NCBI GenBank assembly: GCA_913020115.1
Contig: CAJWBQ010000007.1
Span: 1 to 64,000, forward strand
Reading direction: 5' to 3'
Origin: an uncultured Cellvibrionales bacterium
GTDB lineage: Bacteria; Pseudomonadota; Gammaproteobacteria; Pseudomonadales; Cellvibrionaceae
Length of the DNA stretch: 64,000 bases
In this document: positions 9,374 through 17,823 of the stretch, in pieces
How the letters are laid out: every line of letters begins with the position of its first letter
How positions within the stretch are numbered: position 1 is the stretch's first letter
Notes under the pieces: generated by a model
Seen by the model: the letters and a program-made list of their open reading frames with translations, nothing else
What the model was told of the DNA's origin: nothing
The model's database searches: none
Translations under genes and position numbers: made by a program

Positions 9374-9964
9374 ATGCAATCGCCATTACCGAAACGGCCA
9401 GATGCGTGGCAACCCCTAGGCAACCGCTTTAGCCGCTGGCTGGGCCGAAGCGTTTTTAAGTTCCTAGGATGGCATTGTGAAGGTGAGCTGCCCAATATTA
9501 AACAGCTTGTTATGGCTGGAGGTCCCCATACTTCAAACTGGGATTTCATATTGGCTTTATCCGGTATTTTGGGCGTGGGTGCTCGAATAACTTGGATGGG
9601 CAAGAAGTCAATTTTTTGGGGGCCTTTTGATCGCCTTTTACGCGCAGCGGGAGGCTTGCCTGTAGACAGGGAGTCGCCAGTTGGGCTAGTTGATCAGGTT
9701 GTTCAAAGTTATAAAGATAACGCCACCCAAGTGGTTGCCATCCTGCCAGAGGGTACTCGCCGCAAGGTCACTCGTTGGAAGACCGGTTTTTTGCGAATTG
9801 CCTACAAAGCGGAAGTGCCAGTGCTAATGGTGTCTTTCGATTATTCTCGCAAATGCATTACATTTGGCCCTCTATTGTCTTTAAGTGGAGATGAGTCCAC
9901 TGATCTAGCAACAGTACAAGCGCACATTGGTCGAGTGACGGGAAAAAAATTCAGCAACCAATAA
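9374..9964 (+). CDS. 1-acyl-glycerol-3-phosphate acyltransferase family protein (copy 2)
   Basis: Paralogue of the preceding gene: same length (196 residues), same HTSNWD motif near residue 53, same PEGTRRK near 122 and a shared RWKTGFLRIA stretch. The N-terminus and substrate-pocket residues differ, so the two may act on different acyl acceptors. They probably arose by tandem duplication and are co-transcribed. Confidence 0.85.
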   Translation: MQSPLPKRPDAWQPLGNRFSRWLGRSVFKFLGWHCEGELPNIKQLVMAGGPHTSNWDFILALSGILGVGARITWMGKKSIFWGPFDRLLRAAGGLPVDRESPVGLVDQVVQSYKDNATQVVAILPEGTRRKVTRWKTGFLRIAYKAEVPVLMVSFDYSRKCITFGPLLSLSGDESTDLATVQAHIGRVTGKKFSNQ

Positions 9965-10026
9965 AACCAAACCTTTAGTAGAAATATGGAAGGAGTCTTG
10001 TTATAGAGTTTTCAGTCGAGCTAGTC

Positions 10027-10752
10027 TTGGGTTTAACTGGCGTAGCATTTGTGGCCGGTTTTGTGAGTTCGATTGCCGGAGCCGGCGGCATGATTGTCTT
10101 GCCATTCTTATTGTGGGCCGGTGTGCCTCCTTTAAATGCCTTAGCTACCAATAAATTTCAAAGCGTGTTTGGTACACTCTCATCTACCGTTAATTTCTTT
10201 CGTCGAGGGCAGTTACAAATCAAACCTTTGTTACCTGCAATTGTTTATGCGTTTGTAGGGGCCTGTGCCGGTACCGTGGCGGTGCAATTCTTGGCCTTAT
10301 CGGTTTTGGAAGCTGCTTTGCCCTATCTTCTGTTATTGGTTGCATTGTTTTTCGCAGTGTCTCCGCGTATATCTGATACCGATTCTGAACCCTTAATGCC
10401 GGCACCTGTTTTCAATGGCGCCGTGGGCGGGGGGATAGGTTTTTACGGTGGTTTTTTTGGCCCAGGAATGGGCTCGTTCTATGCGATTGCCTTCGCCGCG
10501 CTGCGAGGGTTTAACATGCGCAAGGCTACGGCAGCAACCAAACCTCTGGTGTTGGTGACTAATACTACCGCCATGCTGATTTTTCTTTGGCAGGATTATA
10601 TTGTTTGGGAGCTTGCCCTTGTAATGGCATTTGCTCAGGCGCTTGGTGCTCGGGTTGGTTCTGGTCTGGTGATGCGTAAGGGCTTGGTGTTGGTCAAGCC
10701 CTTGTTGATAATCTGTACGGTCGCTATTGCAACAAAATTGCTGTTATCCTAA
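10027..10752 (+). CDS. TSUP family membrane permease (TauE/SafE type)
   Basis: Integral membrane permease of the sulfite exporter TauE/SafE family, proposed to move sulfur-containing or other small organic anions. About eight helices are visible, with the family start GFVSSIAGAGGMIVLPFLL and the internal repeat GGGIGFYGGFFGPGMGSF near residue 136. The coordinate given is the first conventional start codon (TTG), which has no RBS. An ATA codon at 10003, seven bases after GGAAGGAG, would add the normal family N-terminus (IEFSVELV). The real protein is therefore probably eight residues longer; see findings. Confidence 0.85.
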   Translation: MGLTGVAFVAGFVSSIAGAGGMIVLPFLLWAGVPPLNALATNKFQSVFGTLSSTVNFFRRGQLQIKPLLPAIVYAFVGACAGTVAVQFLALSVLEAALPYLLLLVALFFAVSPRISDTDSEPLMPAPVFNGAVGGGIGFYGGFFGPGMGSFYAIAFAALRGFNMRKATAATKPLVLVTNTTAMLIFLWQDYIVWELALVMAFAQALGARVGSGLVMRKGLVLVKPLLIICTVAIATKLLLS

Positions 10753-10782
10753 TCCATCCTCTCTACCTTGGAGTTACTCTCG

Positions 10783-11853
10783 ATGAATACCGTTTCACCT
10801 TTTGCTCGCTTTATGATCTTGGCCGCTGCGTTTGTGGTGATCGTGGCAGGAATGAAAGCTGCTGAGGAGTTGTTGGTACCATTTTTATTGTCTCTGTTTA
10901 TTGCTGTACTGTGTTCACCCATGCTGTCGTGGCTGAATCGTTACCGTGTGCCTAACGGTGTGGCCATACTCATTATTATTGCCGTTATAGTAGTGGCAGG
11001 GGTTGTCGTAGGGGCCGTAGTCGGTGCTTCAATTAGTAGTTTTCGAGGTGATTTACCGGAGTACCAACTCCGCCTGCAAAATATTAGCTCCAACTTTATT
11101 GAGTGGCTAGAACTTAAGGGTGTAAACATTGACCTTACGCAGTGGCGGGACAGCTTTGATCCAGGGGCGGCCCTGTCGCTGGCGGGAAATACATTAGCTT
11201 CTTTTGGTAATGTAATGACCAATGGTTTTTTGATCTTGCTTACTGTGATATTTATTCTGGCTGAAGAGGTGCGTTTTACCGAAAAGCTTCGCCAATCAGA
11301 AGGCGACAGTAATAAATCACTCGGTGCCATTGAGCGTTTTAGTCACAGCGTGAATCAATACATGGCCATTAAAACCGGTCTCAGTCTATTGACCGGGATA
11401 ATCATTATTCTGTGGTTATTATTTCTTGGCGTAGACTATCCAGTATTATGGGGCCTGTTGGCTTTTTTGCTGAATTTTGTACCCACGTTGGGTTCAATCA
11501 TCGCGGCTGTGCCCGCAGTGTTGTTGGCGTTGGTGCAGTTAGGCGTGGGGGATGCAGCACTCGTCGCAGCCGGTTACTTAGCCGTAAATACCGTGGTTGG
11601 CAATGGGCTTGAACCCAGAATGATGGGGCGTGGGTTGAATCTGTCGGCTCTGGTTGTATTTTTGTCTTTGGTCTTCTGGGGTTGGGTGCTGGGTCCCGTG
11701 GGTATGTTGTTGTCGGTCCCCTTGACCATGACAGTCAAAATCGCCTTGGAATCATCTGATGAAACCAAATGGGTTGGTGCAATGTTAGGTGCTGGGCAGG
11801 ACGCTGAGAAGGACAAGCCAGAGGGCGAGAGCAGAGAAACTACCATCGGGTAG
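10783..11853 (+). CDS. AI-2E family transporter (PerM/YdiK-like)
   Basis: Polytopic membrane protein of 356 residues with about eight helices. The central GVDYPVLWGLLAFLLNFVPT motif near residue 220, and the GNGLEPRMMGRGLNLSALVVFLSLVFWGW region, define this family. Members have been linked to autoinducer-2 export or to Na+/H+ exchange, so the substrate is uncertain. The ATG was preferred over an upstream in-frame TTG at 10768 because that TTGGAG contains the RBS (GGAG, nine bases before the ATG). Confidence 0.88.
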   Translation: MNTVSPFARFMILAAAFVVIVAGMKAAEELLVPFLLSLFIAVLCSPMLSWLNRYRVPNGVAILIIIAVIVVAGVVVGAVVGASISSFRGDLPEYQLRLQNISSNFIEWLELKGVNIDLTQWRDSFDPGAALSLAGNTLASFGNVMTNGFLILLTVIFILAEEVRFTEKLRQSEGDSNKSLGAIERFSHSVNQYMAIKTGLSLLTGIIIILWLLFLGVDYPVLWGLLAFLLNFVPTLGSIIAAVPAVLLALVQLGVGDAALVAAGYLAVNTVVGNGLEPRMMGRGLNLSALVVFLSLVFWGWVLGPVGMLLSVPLTMTVKIALESSDETKWVGAMLGAGQDAEKDKPEGESRETTIG

Positions 11854-11871
11854 AATCCCGCTGTCAGTGAA

Positions 11872-13311
11872 CTAAAAAGCGTTTGACGCTGCGGTGCGTT
11901 GGCCAATAACGGCCAGCGCGGCAACCCGATAGGCTTCGGCTAAAGTTGGAAAGTTGAAAATACTCTCCACAAAAATATCCACGTTGGCGTTAGCTAGCAG
12001 CGCCATTTGGCCAATGTGAACCAATTCTGTCGCGCCTTCACCAACAACCATCACCCCAAGTATCTTCTGGCCGTCGCCATCGCAAACCAGTTTTAACATA
12101 CCGTCCTGTAAGCCTGAGATTTGGCCTCGGGCAACCTCTTCGAATAGAGCTTTTCCGACAATAATGTCGCCATACTTTTCTTTTGCCTGCTGCTCATTTA
12201 AACCAACTGAAGACAATTCTGGAATGCCGTAAATACCTGATGGAATCAGCTGGTTCATGTCTCCCACGGAAATGCCTAGAGCATTACAGCTCGCCCGGCG
12301 GCCCTGTTCCATTGATGCTGATGCCAGTGATGGAGGTCCAATTACGTCCCCAGAAGCGTATATGTTATCTACCTCTGTACGAAGGTCTTCATTTACAGAA
12401 ATAAGCCCACGTTCGTTTAGTGTTAAACCAGCATTCTCAATTTTTAGATCATTGACATTTGCCAGGCGGCCAGCTGCACAGAGGAGTTTTTCGCTTTTCA
12501 CAACCGTGCCGTCGTCGCACTCGGTAATGACATTGGCTAGTCCATCCCACTCGACGCTGGTGACATTTTTCTGGCCCATCCAAGTGCCGCCGGAAGACTC
12601 AAAATTGTTCACAAATTTCTCGGTTAAATCAGCATCTAGAAAACCCAGTGGTCGGGGGTAGCGGTCAATCATAGTGACCTTAACCCCTAGGGTTTGAAAT
12701 ATGGAAGCATATTCACTGGCAATGACGCCACCCCCTAAAACGGTAAGGCTACTTGGGAGATACAGCATTGACAGAATTGAATCGCTATCAAATATATGTT
12801 CGTGATCTACCGGAATGTTGTCAGGTGTTCGCGGTAGCGATCCCGTGGCGATAATGATTTTCTTGGCCTTTAAAATTTCCGTCTCACCTCTAACTTTTTC
12901 AATGCTCAGATGTTTGCTGTCTACAAAACTGGCGCGACCATGAACACGCTCTATGCCATTGCGTTCAATTTGTCGCTGCATATAGCTATCGTGGGCTGCT
13001 AGAACATCATCCAAACGATCAATTAAGGTCGCCATTTCTATATCTTCTGCGAGTACGAAATTGGACAGTTCAGCATTTTGGCGCATGTGCTTCACACGCA
13101 AAGCATTTTCGCGAAGTGTTTTAGATGGGATAGTACCGCGGTGCACACAGGCACCTCCTAGTACTCTGTCACGCTCTACTAAGGCGACGGTTTTTTTGGC
13201 CTTGGCGGCCTGTACGGCCGCTTTTTGGCCCGATGGTCCGCTGCCGATGACGATCAGGTCGAACTCTCTTGGTGCATTGGCCTCAGTGCGGTTTTCGTTA
13301 TTTGTAATCAC
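11872..13311 (-). CDS. sthA: Soluble pyridine nucleotide transhydrogenase
   Basis: FAD-dependent soluble enzyme that transfers hydride between NADPH and NAD+, mainly re-oxidising excess NADPH. It has the FAD-binding VIGSGPSGQKA near residue 21 and a NAD(P)-binding VLGGGVIASEY near residue 190. The GGACVHRGTIPSK segment is decisive: the second cysteine of the lipoamide-dehydrogenase disulfide is Thr, as in SthA, so disulfide chemistry is lost. The 479-residue length is close to E. coli SthA (466). Translation begins at GTG, overlapping the stop of the HDOD gene by four bases (GTGA). Confidence 0.9.
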   Translation of the reverse strand: MITNNENRTEANAPREFDLIVIGSGPSGQKAAVQAAKAKKTVALVERDRVLGGACVHRGTIPSKTLRENALRVKHMRQNAELSNFVLAEDIEMATLIDRLDDVLAAHDSYMQRQIERNGIERVHGRASFVDSKHLSIEKVRGETEILKAKKIIIATGSLPRTPDNIPVDHEHIFDSDSILSMLYLPSSLTVLGGGVIASEYASIFQTLGVKVTMIDRYPRPLGFLDADLTEKFVNNFESSGGTWMGQKNVTSVEWDGLANVITECDDGTVVKSEKLLCAAGRLANVNDLKIENAGLTLNERGLISVNEDLRTEVDNIYASGDVIGPPSLASASMEQGRRASCNALGISVGDMNQLIPSGIYGIPELSSVGLNEQQAKEKYGDIIVGKALFEEVARGQISGLQDGMLKLVCDGDGQKILGVMVVGEGATELVHIGQMALLANANVDIFVESIFNFPTLAEAYRVAALAVIGQRTAASNAF

Positions 13312-14171
13312 GCTGACATAGCCTCCCTGGTGCTAGCAATTGCCTCTTTCATGTCAAGCAGCCGCGCCACTTCATCTTGGTACAAATTCAAGTCGGCAAG
13401 CACGGGGAGCATTATTAATGTGTCTAGATCAAGGTCTTCCGGCTTTAACATGTGTCGAGCAAACTGAGCGCCGCCGTTGATCATGCAGGTCTGGTCTCTC
13501 GCTATGGGGGCGCTCTCATAATCATCAAAAAAGCGAATGGCTTCACAGACAATTTTGGGCATATCCCATTTTTCGGCAACAGACGCGCCGACCTCTTGTT
13601 GGTAGCTGTTTTCCAGTGCGAGGGCGTCTTCGTGGCTAAGCGCTATGCCCTTGTCTCGGGATATCTCAATAATGGCTTGTAGCACAACGGGGCGACCAAT
13701 TGAGTGCAGTAAACCACAGAGAAATGTAGCCTCTACATTACGTCGGCAGACGCGGGCAATTTCTTTGCTCCACAGCGCCGTTGTGAGAGCATGTTGCCAG
13801 GTGTGGCTGACATGTTCTTCGAAGCCTGGGGCATCAAACATCTTAGTGCTAATGGACGCCGCCAGGGCTATGTCACTGATCAGATTCATTCCCAGGCGGG
13901 TGATCGCCTGCTGAAGAGACACCATAGAGCCGTTAGGGCTATAGGCGGCAGAGTTGGCAATACGCATTACATGGCCCGCTAAGGATTGATCCCCTTGAAT
14001 GAGTTGCGCTAATTGGCTCGCGTCTGAATCGGGGTCTTGAGAAAGCCCCACTACTCTTCCCGCAACCTCGGGTAACATGGGCACTGATAGTTCGCCATTT
14101 TTCAGTAAGTTTTCTAAATGAGGAACGATGGCCGCTGCATTGGCGCTAAGCGATGAATTGCTAGAGCTCAT
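13308..14171 (-). CDS. HDOD domain protein
   Basis: An HDOD domain (HD-related output domain) covers about residues 20-215 (LPEVAGRVVGLSQDPDSDAS, then LAGHVMRIANSAAY). Such proteins lack HD catalytic residues and act in signalling or scaffolding. Length is 287 residues from the ATG at 14171, chosen because AAGGA lies seven bases upstream; an ATG 18 bases earlier has no RBS. It is translationally coupled to sthA by a 4-bp overlap, an association whose meaning is unclear. Confidence 0.85.
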   Translation of the reverse strand: MSSSNSSLSANAAAIVPHLENLLKNGELSVPMLPEVAGRVVGLSQDPDSDASQLAQLIQGDQSLAGHVMRIANSAAYSPNGSMVSLQQAITRLGMNLISDIALAASISTKMFDAPGFEEHVSHTWQHALTTALWSKEIARVCRRNVEATFLCGLLHSIGRPVVLQAIIEISRDKGIALSHEDALALENSYQQEVGASVAEKWDMPKIVCEAIRFFDDYESAPIARDQTCMINGGAQFARHMLKPEDLDLDTLIMLPVLADLNLYQDEVARLLDMKEAIASTREAMSA

Positions 14172-14502
14172 ATTATTATCCTTTTTCATTGATGTGCGAT
14201 AGAGCGATTGGCAGGCATGTTTTCCTTGAATTCCTCATTTTGCTAGCGAATTTGCCTACGTCCAGCTTAGTTCAAAATACACTATTGTTTAAGCATTACT
14301 TGTAAACACCCATTTGACGCCATACTTTGCAAAAGTGTTATTCTGCGCCACGAATTAAAATGATGGTGTATTGTCATAGAAATTGAGGTACAACAACTAA
14401 AGCCAAAGCAAGTGCGTCGCTGGCGCCCTTAGTATTTTCTCAAGCCTTGAGGCGCGCTACTATTTGGTTTTGGCTGTACTGAAGTAATCACAGGAGTGTA
14501 AG
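14172..14502. other. Non-coding region between divergent HDOD and GTG-start genes
   Basis: About 330 bases without a convincing gene. On the plus strand a candidate promoter is TTGACG at 14314-14319 with TATTCT at 14339-14344 (19-bp spacer). It would give the downstream gene a leader of about 150 bases. GC-rich inverted segments near 14420-14455 might fold but have no terminator character. Confidence 0.4.
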
Positions 14503-15063
14503 GTGGATCTGGCAACTGACAATAAAGACCTAGTTTGGGAGCTAGACTCCCTGAACCAGCGTCAATTAGCAATCGACTTTGTAATGGGTTTCGAGAATAG
14601 AATCTGCATTTATTCAGGCTCTGTTGAGCAGCTGTACACCAACTACAACATATTTTTTCCCAAAGAAGAAAGTCGAAAACTGGTTATCCTGCCTAACCCT
14701 TATGCGCATCATGATACCTATCAAGGTATACCTGAGGGTGCAGTAACGGCAACAGGTCTTCATATCATTCCCGGTGGAGACCCAGAGAATCCAGCCTTAC
14801 AACTGGCGATACCGTTTAAGAACGGCAAAACCCCGTATAGGCGAGTGCCTTTGCAGCTGGGTTTGAATGTGATTAATCAGCGCCGCCCAGACAATGTTCC
14901 GCTGTTGCCTGTGCTAATGAAGGGCGATTTGAGAGAGTTGGACTCTAAAACGCCTTGTCTGCATTTGCACTGCATCCATTTAGGGCGCCTGGAACGAATG
15001 TCTATGTTGGACTCAAATAGTATTCGAAAAGTCATTTCTGAACGATTGTCGGTGATGAACTGA
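14503..15063 (+). CDS. Conserved-looking hypothetical protein, 186 residues
   Basis: Not recognised. The gene starts at GTG with AGGAG seven bases upstream and codes for a soluble, mixed-composition protein without signal peptide or helices. Noticeable segments are FVMGFENRICIYSGSVEQLYT near residue 28, FFPKEESRKLVILPNP around 50, and a C-terminal HLHCIHLGRLERMS near 152 with clustered His and Cys that could bind metal (a guess). The frame is clean and bounded by a hairpin, supporting a real gene. No function is proposed. Confidence 0.7.
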   Translation: MDLATDNKDLVWELDSLNQRQLAIDFVMGFENRICIYSGSVEQLYTNYNIFFPKEESRKLVILPNPYAHHDTYQGIPEGAVTATGLHIIPGGDPENPALQLAIPFKNGKTPYRRVPLQLGLNVINQRRPDNVPLLPVLMKGDLRELDSKTPCLHLHCIHLGRLERMSMLDSNSIRKVISERLSVMN

Positions 15064-15064
15064 A

Positions 15065-15085
15065 GCCGCGAGAACCTTTCGCGGC
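15065..15085. terminator. Hairpin between convergent genes
   Basis: GCCGCGA / TCGCGGC with a 7-base loop lies immediately after the preceding stop codon. The T-run after it is short, so termination is probable but not certain. Confidence 0.45.
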
Positions 15086-15107
15086 ATTTGACGACGGTAA
15101 GTCTTAG

Positions 15108-16355
15108 CTATTTGGGTAATCTAAAAACAATAGGTAGAGTAAAGCTGAATTCCTCGCCACTTATCGCGGTTGGAATTACTGGGAATGGCCCGGCTTTTTT
15201 GACGGCTTTGGTGGCTTCACGATTGAGTAAGCTATGTTTCGATTCTTCTATGGTCCGTTGCGATTTGATTTTTCCTGAACGATCGATTGTCACGCTGACC
15301 CTCACGCTACCTTCCTGACCTCTTTGTACAGATCTCTTAGGGTAGCTCAAATACTGATATGCCCAGCGCAGCAGGCTGGAATGATACATTTGGCGAGCAA
15401 TTAGTGACTCTGCTGTCAGCTCAGGTTCTTCACTCTCCTCTTCGTCGTAGCTCTCATCGTCCTCTATAGCCTCAGCGGCAGGGGTGGCGGCCAGGGTAGG
15501 CTCTAAGGTGGGCGCGTCCGCTTTGCTTGTATTTGGTTCAGATGTGTCCGCGTTGCCTGGACTTGTTTCAGGCGCTGCAGCAAGTGCCTGAGATGGTTCT
15601 GTTTCGGTTGCCGCCTCTGGTGCGCTTACGATTGGAGCTGCTACCGTTGGCGCGATGATAGGTGCAGAAATTGTAGTGCTTGCGATAGCCTCTGGTGCTA
15701 GTGCTGCTTGAGTCTTGGGTTTGGGCTTCGGTTTAGTCCACTCTGAAATCGCGGCAATTCGTTCAGTGCTGGGAGCGATACTTTCGAACTTTGCCAAGAG
15801 TGACTCATCTATTTGGCCATTTTGTAATAGCTGACTACGGAAGTCGGAGGAAAGGGGGACGCTGCCAATCCAGGTGCGCAATAACACATTGAAAAAACCA
15901 TCAGTGTGCAGAGTGCCGAGCTCAACGCCATTTACTGAGACCGCGGTACCTTCCCCAGGTTGGCTGTCTATGAGAATAATATCGCCTTTGGTGAGCTTAC
16001 TCTTGAATAGTCCGGCGAAGGTAACTGTGTCTTTGGCGTATTTAGTCAGTTGGCCGCTGGGGGTGTTGATTGCCATGCCTTCAATCCACATGCGCCTCAA
16101 GCTGCGGTGCGACAAGCGTTTGGCGGTGACATGCAGCGCCATACGTTTATGGCCGGCATCCCCCATTATACTGGCAGCGTCTTCGCTGAGACTTTCCACA
16201 TATAAACCGGCAATAAAACGCTCCTGCCCCAGCTCCAAATGCGGGGCCAAGCCGTTAAGTAATGGTTCAGCTTTTGCTGCTGTATTTACAAGTAACAGTG
16301 CTGTAATAGCAAGAGTCTGCAGGTAAGGCCCTGAAAACGTTAGATATTTCCTCAT
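15108..16355 (-). CDS. Chalcone isomerase-like domain fused to a TonB C-terminal domain
   Basis: Exported 415-residue protein with a signal peptide (residues 1-29, ending TAAKA). Residues 35-185 match the bacterial chalcone-isomerase-like fold, with the typical stretch GDIILIDSQPGEGTAVSVNG, then LGTLHTDGFFNVLLRTWIG. A Pro/Ala/Thr/Glu-rich linker of about 110 residues (210-320) spans the periplasm. The C-terminus (residues 325-415) is a TonB-type domain (YPKRSVQRGQEGSVRVSVTI, then PFPVIP). There is no N-terminal TonB-like membrane anchor beyond the signal peptide, and no ExbB/ExbD nearby. It may be a periplasmic partner of an outer-membrane receptor rather than a true energy transducer. Function unknown. 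Confidence 0.78.
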   Translation of the reverse strand: MRKYLTFSGPYLQTLAITALLLVNTAAKAEPLLNGLAPHLELGQERFIAGLYVESLSEDAASIMGDAGHKRMALHVTAKRLSHRSLRRMWIEGMAINTPSGQLTKYAKDTVTFAGLFKSKLTKGDIILIDSQPGEGTAVSVNGVELGTLHTDGFFNVLLRTWIGSVPLSSDFRSQLLQNGQIDESLLAKFESIAPSTERIAAISEWTKPKPKPKTQAALAPEAIASTTISAPIIAPTVAAPIVSAPEAATETEPSQALAAAPETSPGNADTSEPNTSKADAPTLEPTLAATPAAEAIEDDESYDEEESEEPELTAESLIARQMYHSSLLRWAYQYLSYPKRSVQRGQEGSVRVSVTIDRSGKIKSQRTIEESKHSLLNREATKAVKKAGPFPVIPTAISGEEFSFTLPIVFRLPK

Positions 16356-16481
16356 AACCTACTCTCTTTTTATTATAGTCTTGATCTGCGCCGCACCCCA
16401 TTGACGGCAAGCTCCATTCTATAACCAATGCTAATTAAAAAACCATCTAAACATTGGTTTCAGTGCTTATAACGTAACTTT

Positions 16482-17276
16482 ATGCAAATTCCGGAAGTGA
16501 CTTCAATGTTTAGAACTTTTTCCCGCTCCATTTCCGTTTATGTGACTTGGTTTAACGTTTCTAGTACAGGCCATTGCTACCATGCCGATCTGAATCTAAC
16601 GACGGGTCAGTTTATGGATTTTAAACCGCTAAATTTGTTATCTCCCAATGATTATACGCCGCTGTTGCAGGGTATTCCTTTTTATAAAACCGTGCGAGAC
16701 CAAGATCCTCAGCAATACGCTACATTGCTTCAGAATTCTCAGTTGGGGTGTTTTGGTCCCGGAGATACGCTTTTAGCTGAGGGAGATTATGATTTTTGGT
16801 TGTACTTTCTTCTGCGCGGCCAGTTGGATGTGTTTCCTGGCTGTTCAGAGCGTCAGGAGGCGATCAATCAGGTTACTCCTGGTGAGGTATTTGGAGATCT
16901 ATCCATGCTAACGGGGCGACGACGCAGCGCCACTATAAAGGCTGATTTGAATTCTAAGCAGACTACTGTATTGGGTTTAGACTTTCGAGTATTTGGCGCA
17001 GTGGCAGATTTCTCCTCGCTCACGCTCGAAACTAAGTTGGTTTATTATCGTAATTCAGCTCACAACCTTCGTTGGAAGCTTGAGGTCTATAGGATGAAAA
17101 ACCCTAAGTCTGAACTGGCCGTCCAGCATCGAGCATTGAAATTGTTTTCGGGAAAAAGAGGTTCATTTGAGGAGTTGCTGTCGCTAGAACAGGAGGCGAA
17201 GGCTCTAGCGGTACTGCTCACCGCGTGGAACTCTCCCCGAGAGGCGCAGAGTGCGCCGATTGTGGCGGTGCGTTAA
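16482..17276 (+). CDS. Cyclic nucleotide-binding domain protein
   Basis: A CRP-like cNMP-binding beta-roll covers roughly residues 75-185 (GDTLLAEGDYDFWLYFLLRGQLDVF, quoted here as landmarks near residue 95-115). The phosphate-binding-cassette-like GEVFGDLSMLTGRRRSATIKA lies near residue 135-155. No C-terminal helix-turn-helix is visible, so it is probably a signalling protein rather than a Crp-type regulator. The first 40 residues look poorly coding. Starts at 16506 (GGAAG eight bases upstream) or 16614 are plausible alternatives, giving 256 or 220 residues. Confidence 0.75.
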   Translation: MQIPEVTSMFRTFSRSISVYVTWFNVSSTGHCYHADLNLTTGQFMDFKPLNLLSPNDYTPLLQGIPFYKTVRDQDPQQYATLLQNSQLGCFGPGDTLLAEGDYDFWLYFLLRGQLDVFPGCSERQEAINQVTPGEVFGDLSMLTGRRRSATIKADLNSKQTTVLGLDFRVFGAVADFSSLTLETKLVYYRNSAHNLRWKLEVYRMKNPKSELAVQHRALKLFSGKRGSFEELLSLEQEAKALAVLLTAWNSPREAQSAPIVAVR

Positions 17277-17301
17277 GGCCCAAGGGCAGAGCTTGCGTCC
17301 A

Positions 17302-17622
17302 CTAGCCAGCTTCTGAAGTCGGGTATTGTTGGCGCCATGCTTCAAAGCCGCCATCCATGCTGTAAACCTCATCAAAGCCCTGTTCTGTAAAGAATTGTGC
17401 TGCTCCTTGACTCGAGTTACCGTGATAACAGTAAACTATCAACTTCTCGTCGAGATCAGCCTCCCGAATGAAGTCTTGGACGTTTTCGTTGCTGATTAAG
17501 GTCGCGCCCTCTATGTGGCTGAGATTGAATGAAGCCGCGTCGCGGATGTCAACAATCACCGCTTTTGATTGCGCCAGCAAGACCTGAGTTTCATCGATAT
17601 TTATGTGTTTGAACGTCGTCAT
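17302..17622 (-). CDS. glpE: Thiosulfate sulfurtransferase GlpE
   Basis: Single-domain rhodanese of 106 residues transferring sulfane sulfur from thiosulfate to cyanide or thioredoxin. The active-site loop CYHGNSSQGAA near residue 64 is the GlpE signature, with Cys as the sulfur carrier. It is cytosolic and monocistronic by spacing, and no glp genes lie nearby. Confidence 0.93.
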   Translation of the reverse strand: MTTFKHINIDETQVLLAQSKAVIVDIRDAASFNLSHIEGATLISNENVQDFIREADLDEKLIVYCYHGNSSQGAAQFFTEQGFDEVYSMDGGFEAWRQQYPTSEAG

Positions 17623-17823
17623 GATTTGAAGCCATAAGTACTATGAAAAATGGTGATGGCCTACAGTGCCATTTAAATGGATAAGCAGGTATCATTGCCC
17701 CCCTAATTTTGGCATTTTACTGCCTTTCCCCGAAAAAATCTTCCGCGTTATCGGCCGCAATTTATGACGACCGATTTAAGTGTTATTAGACACTTTCGCC
17801 AGAGAGCTATTTAAATTATTGAG

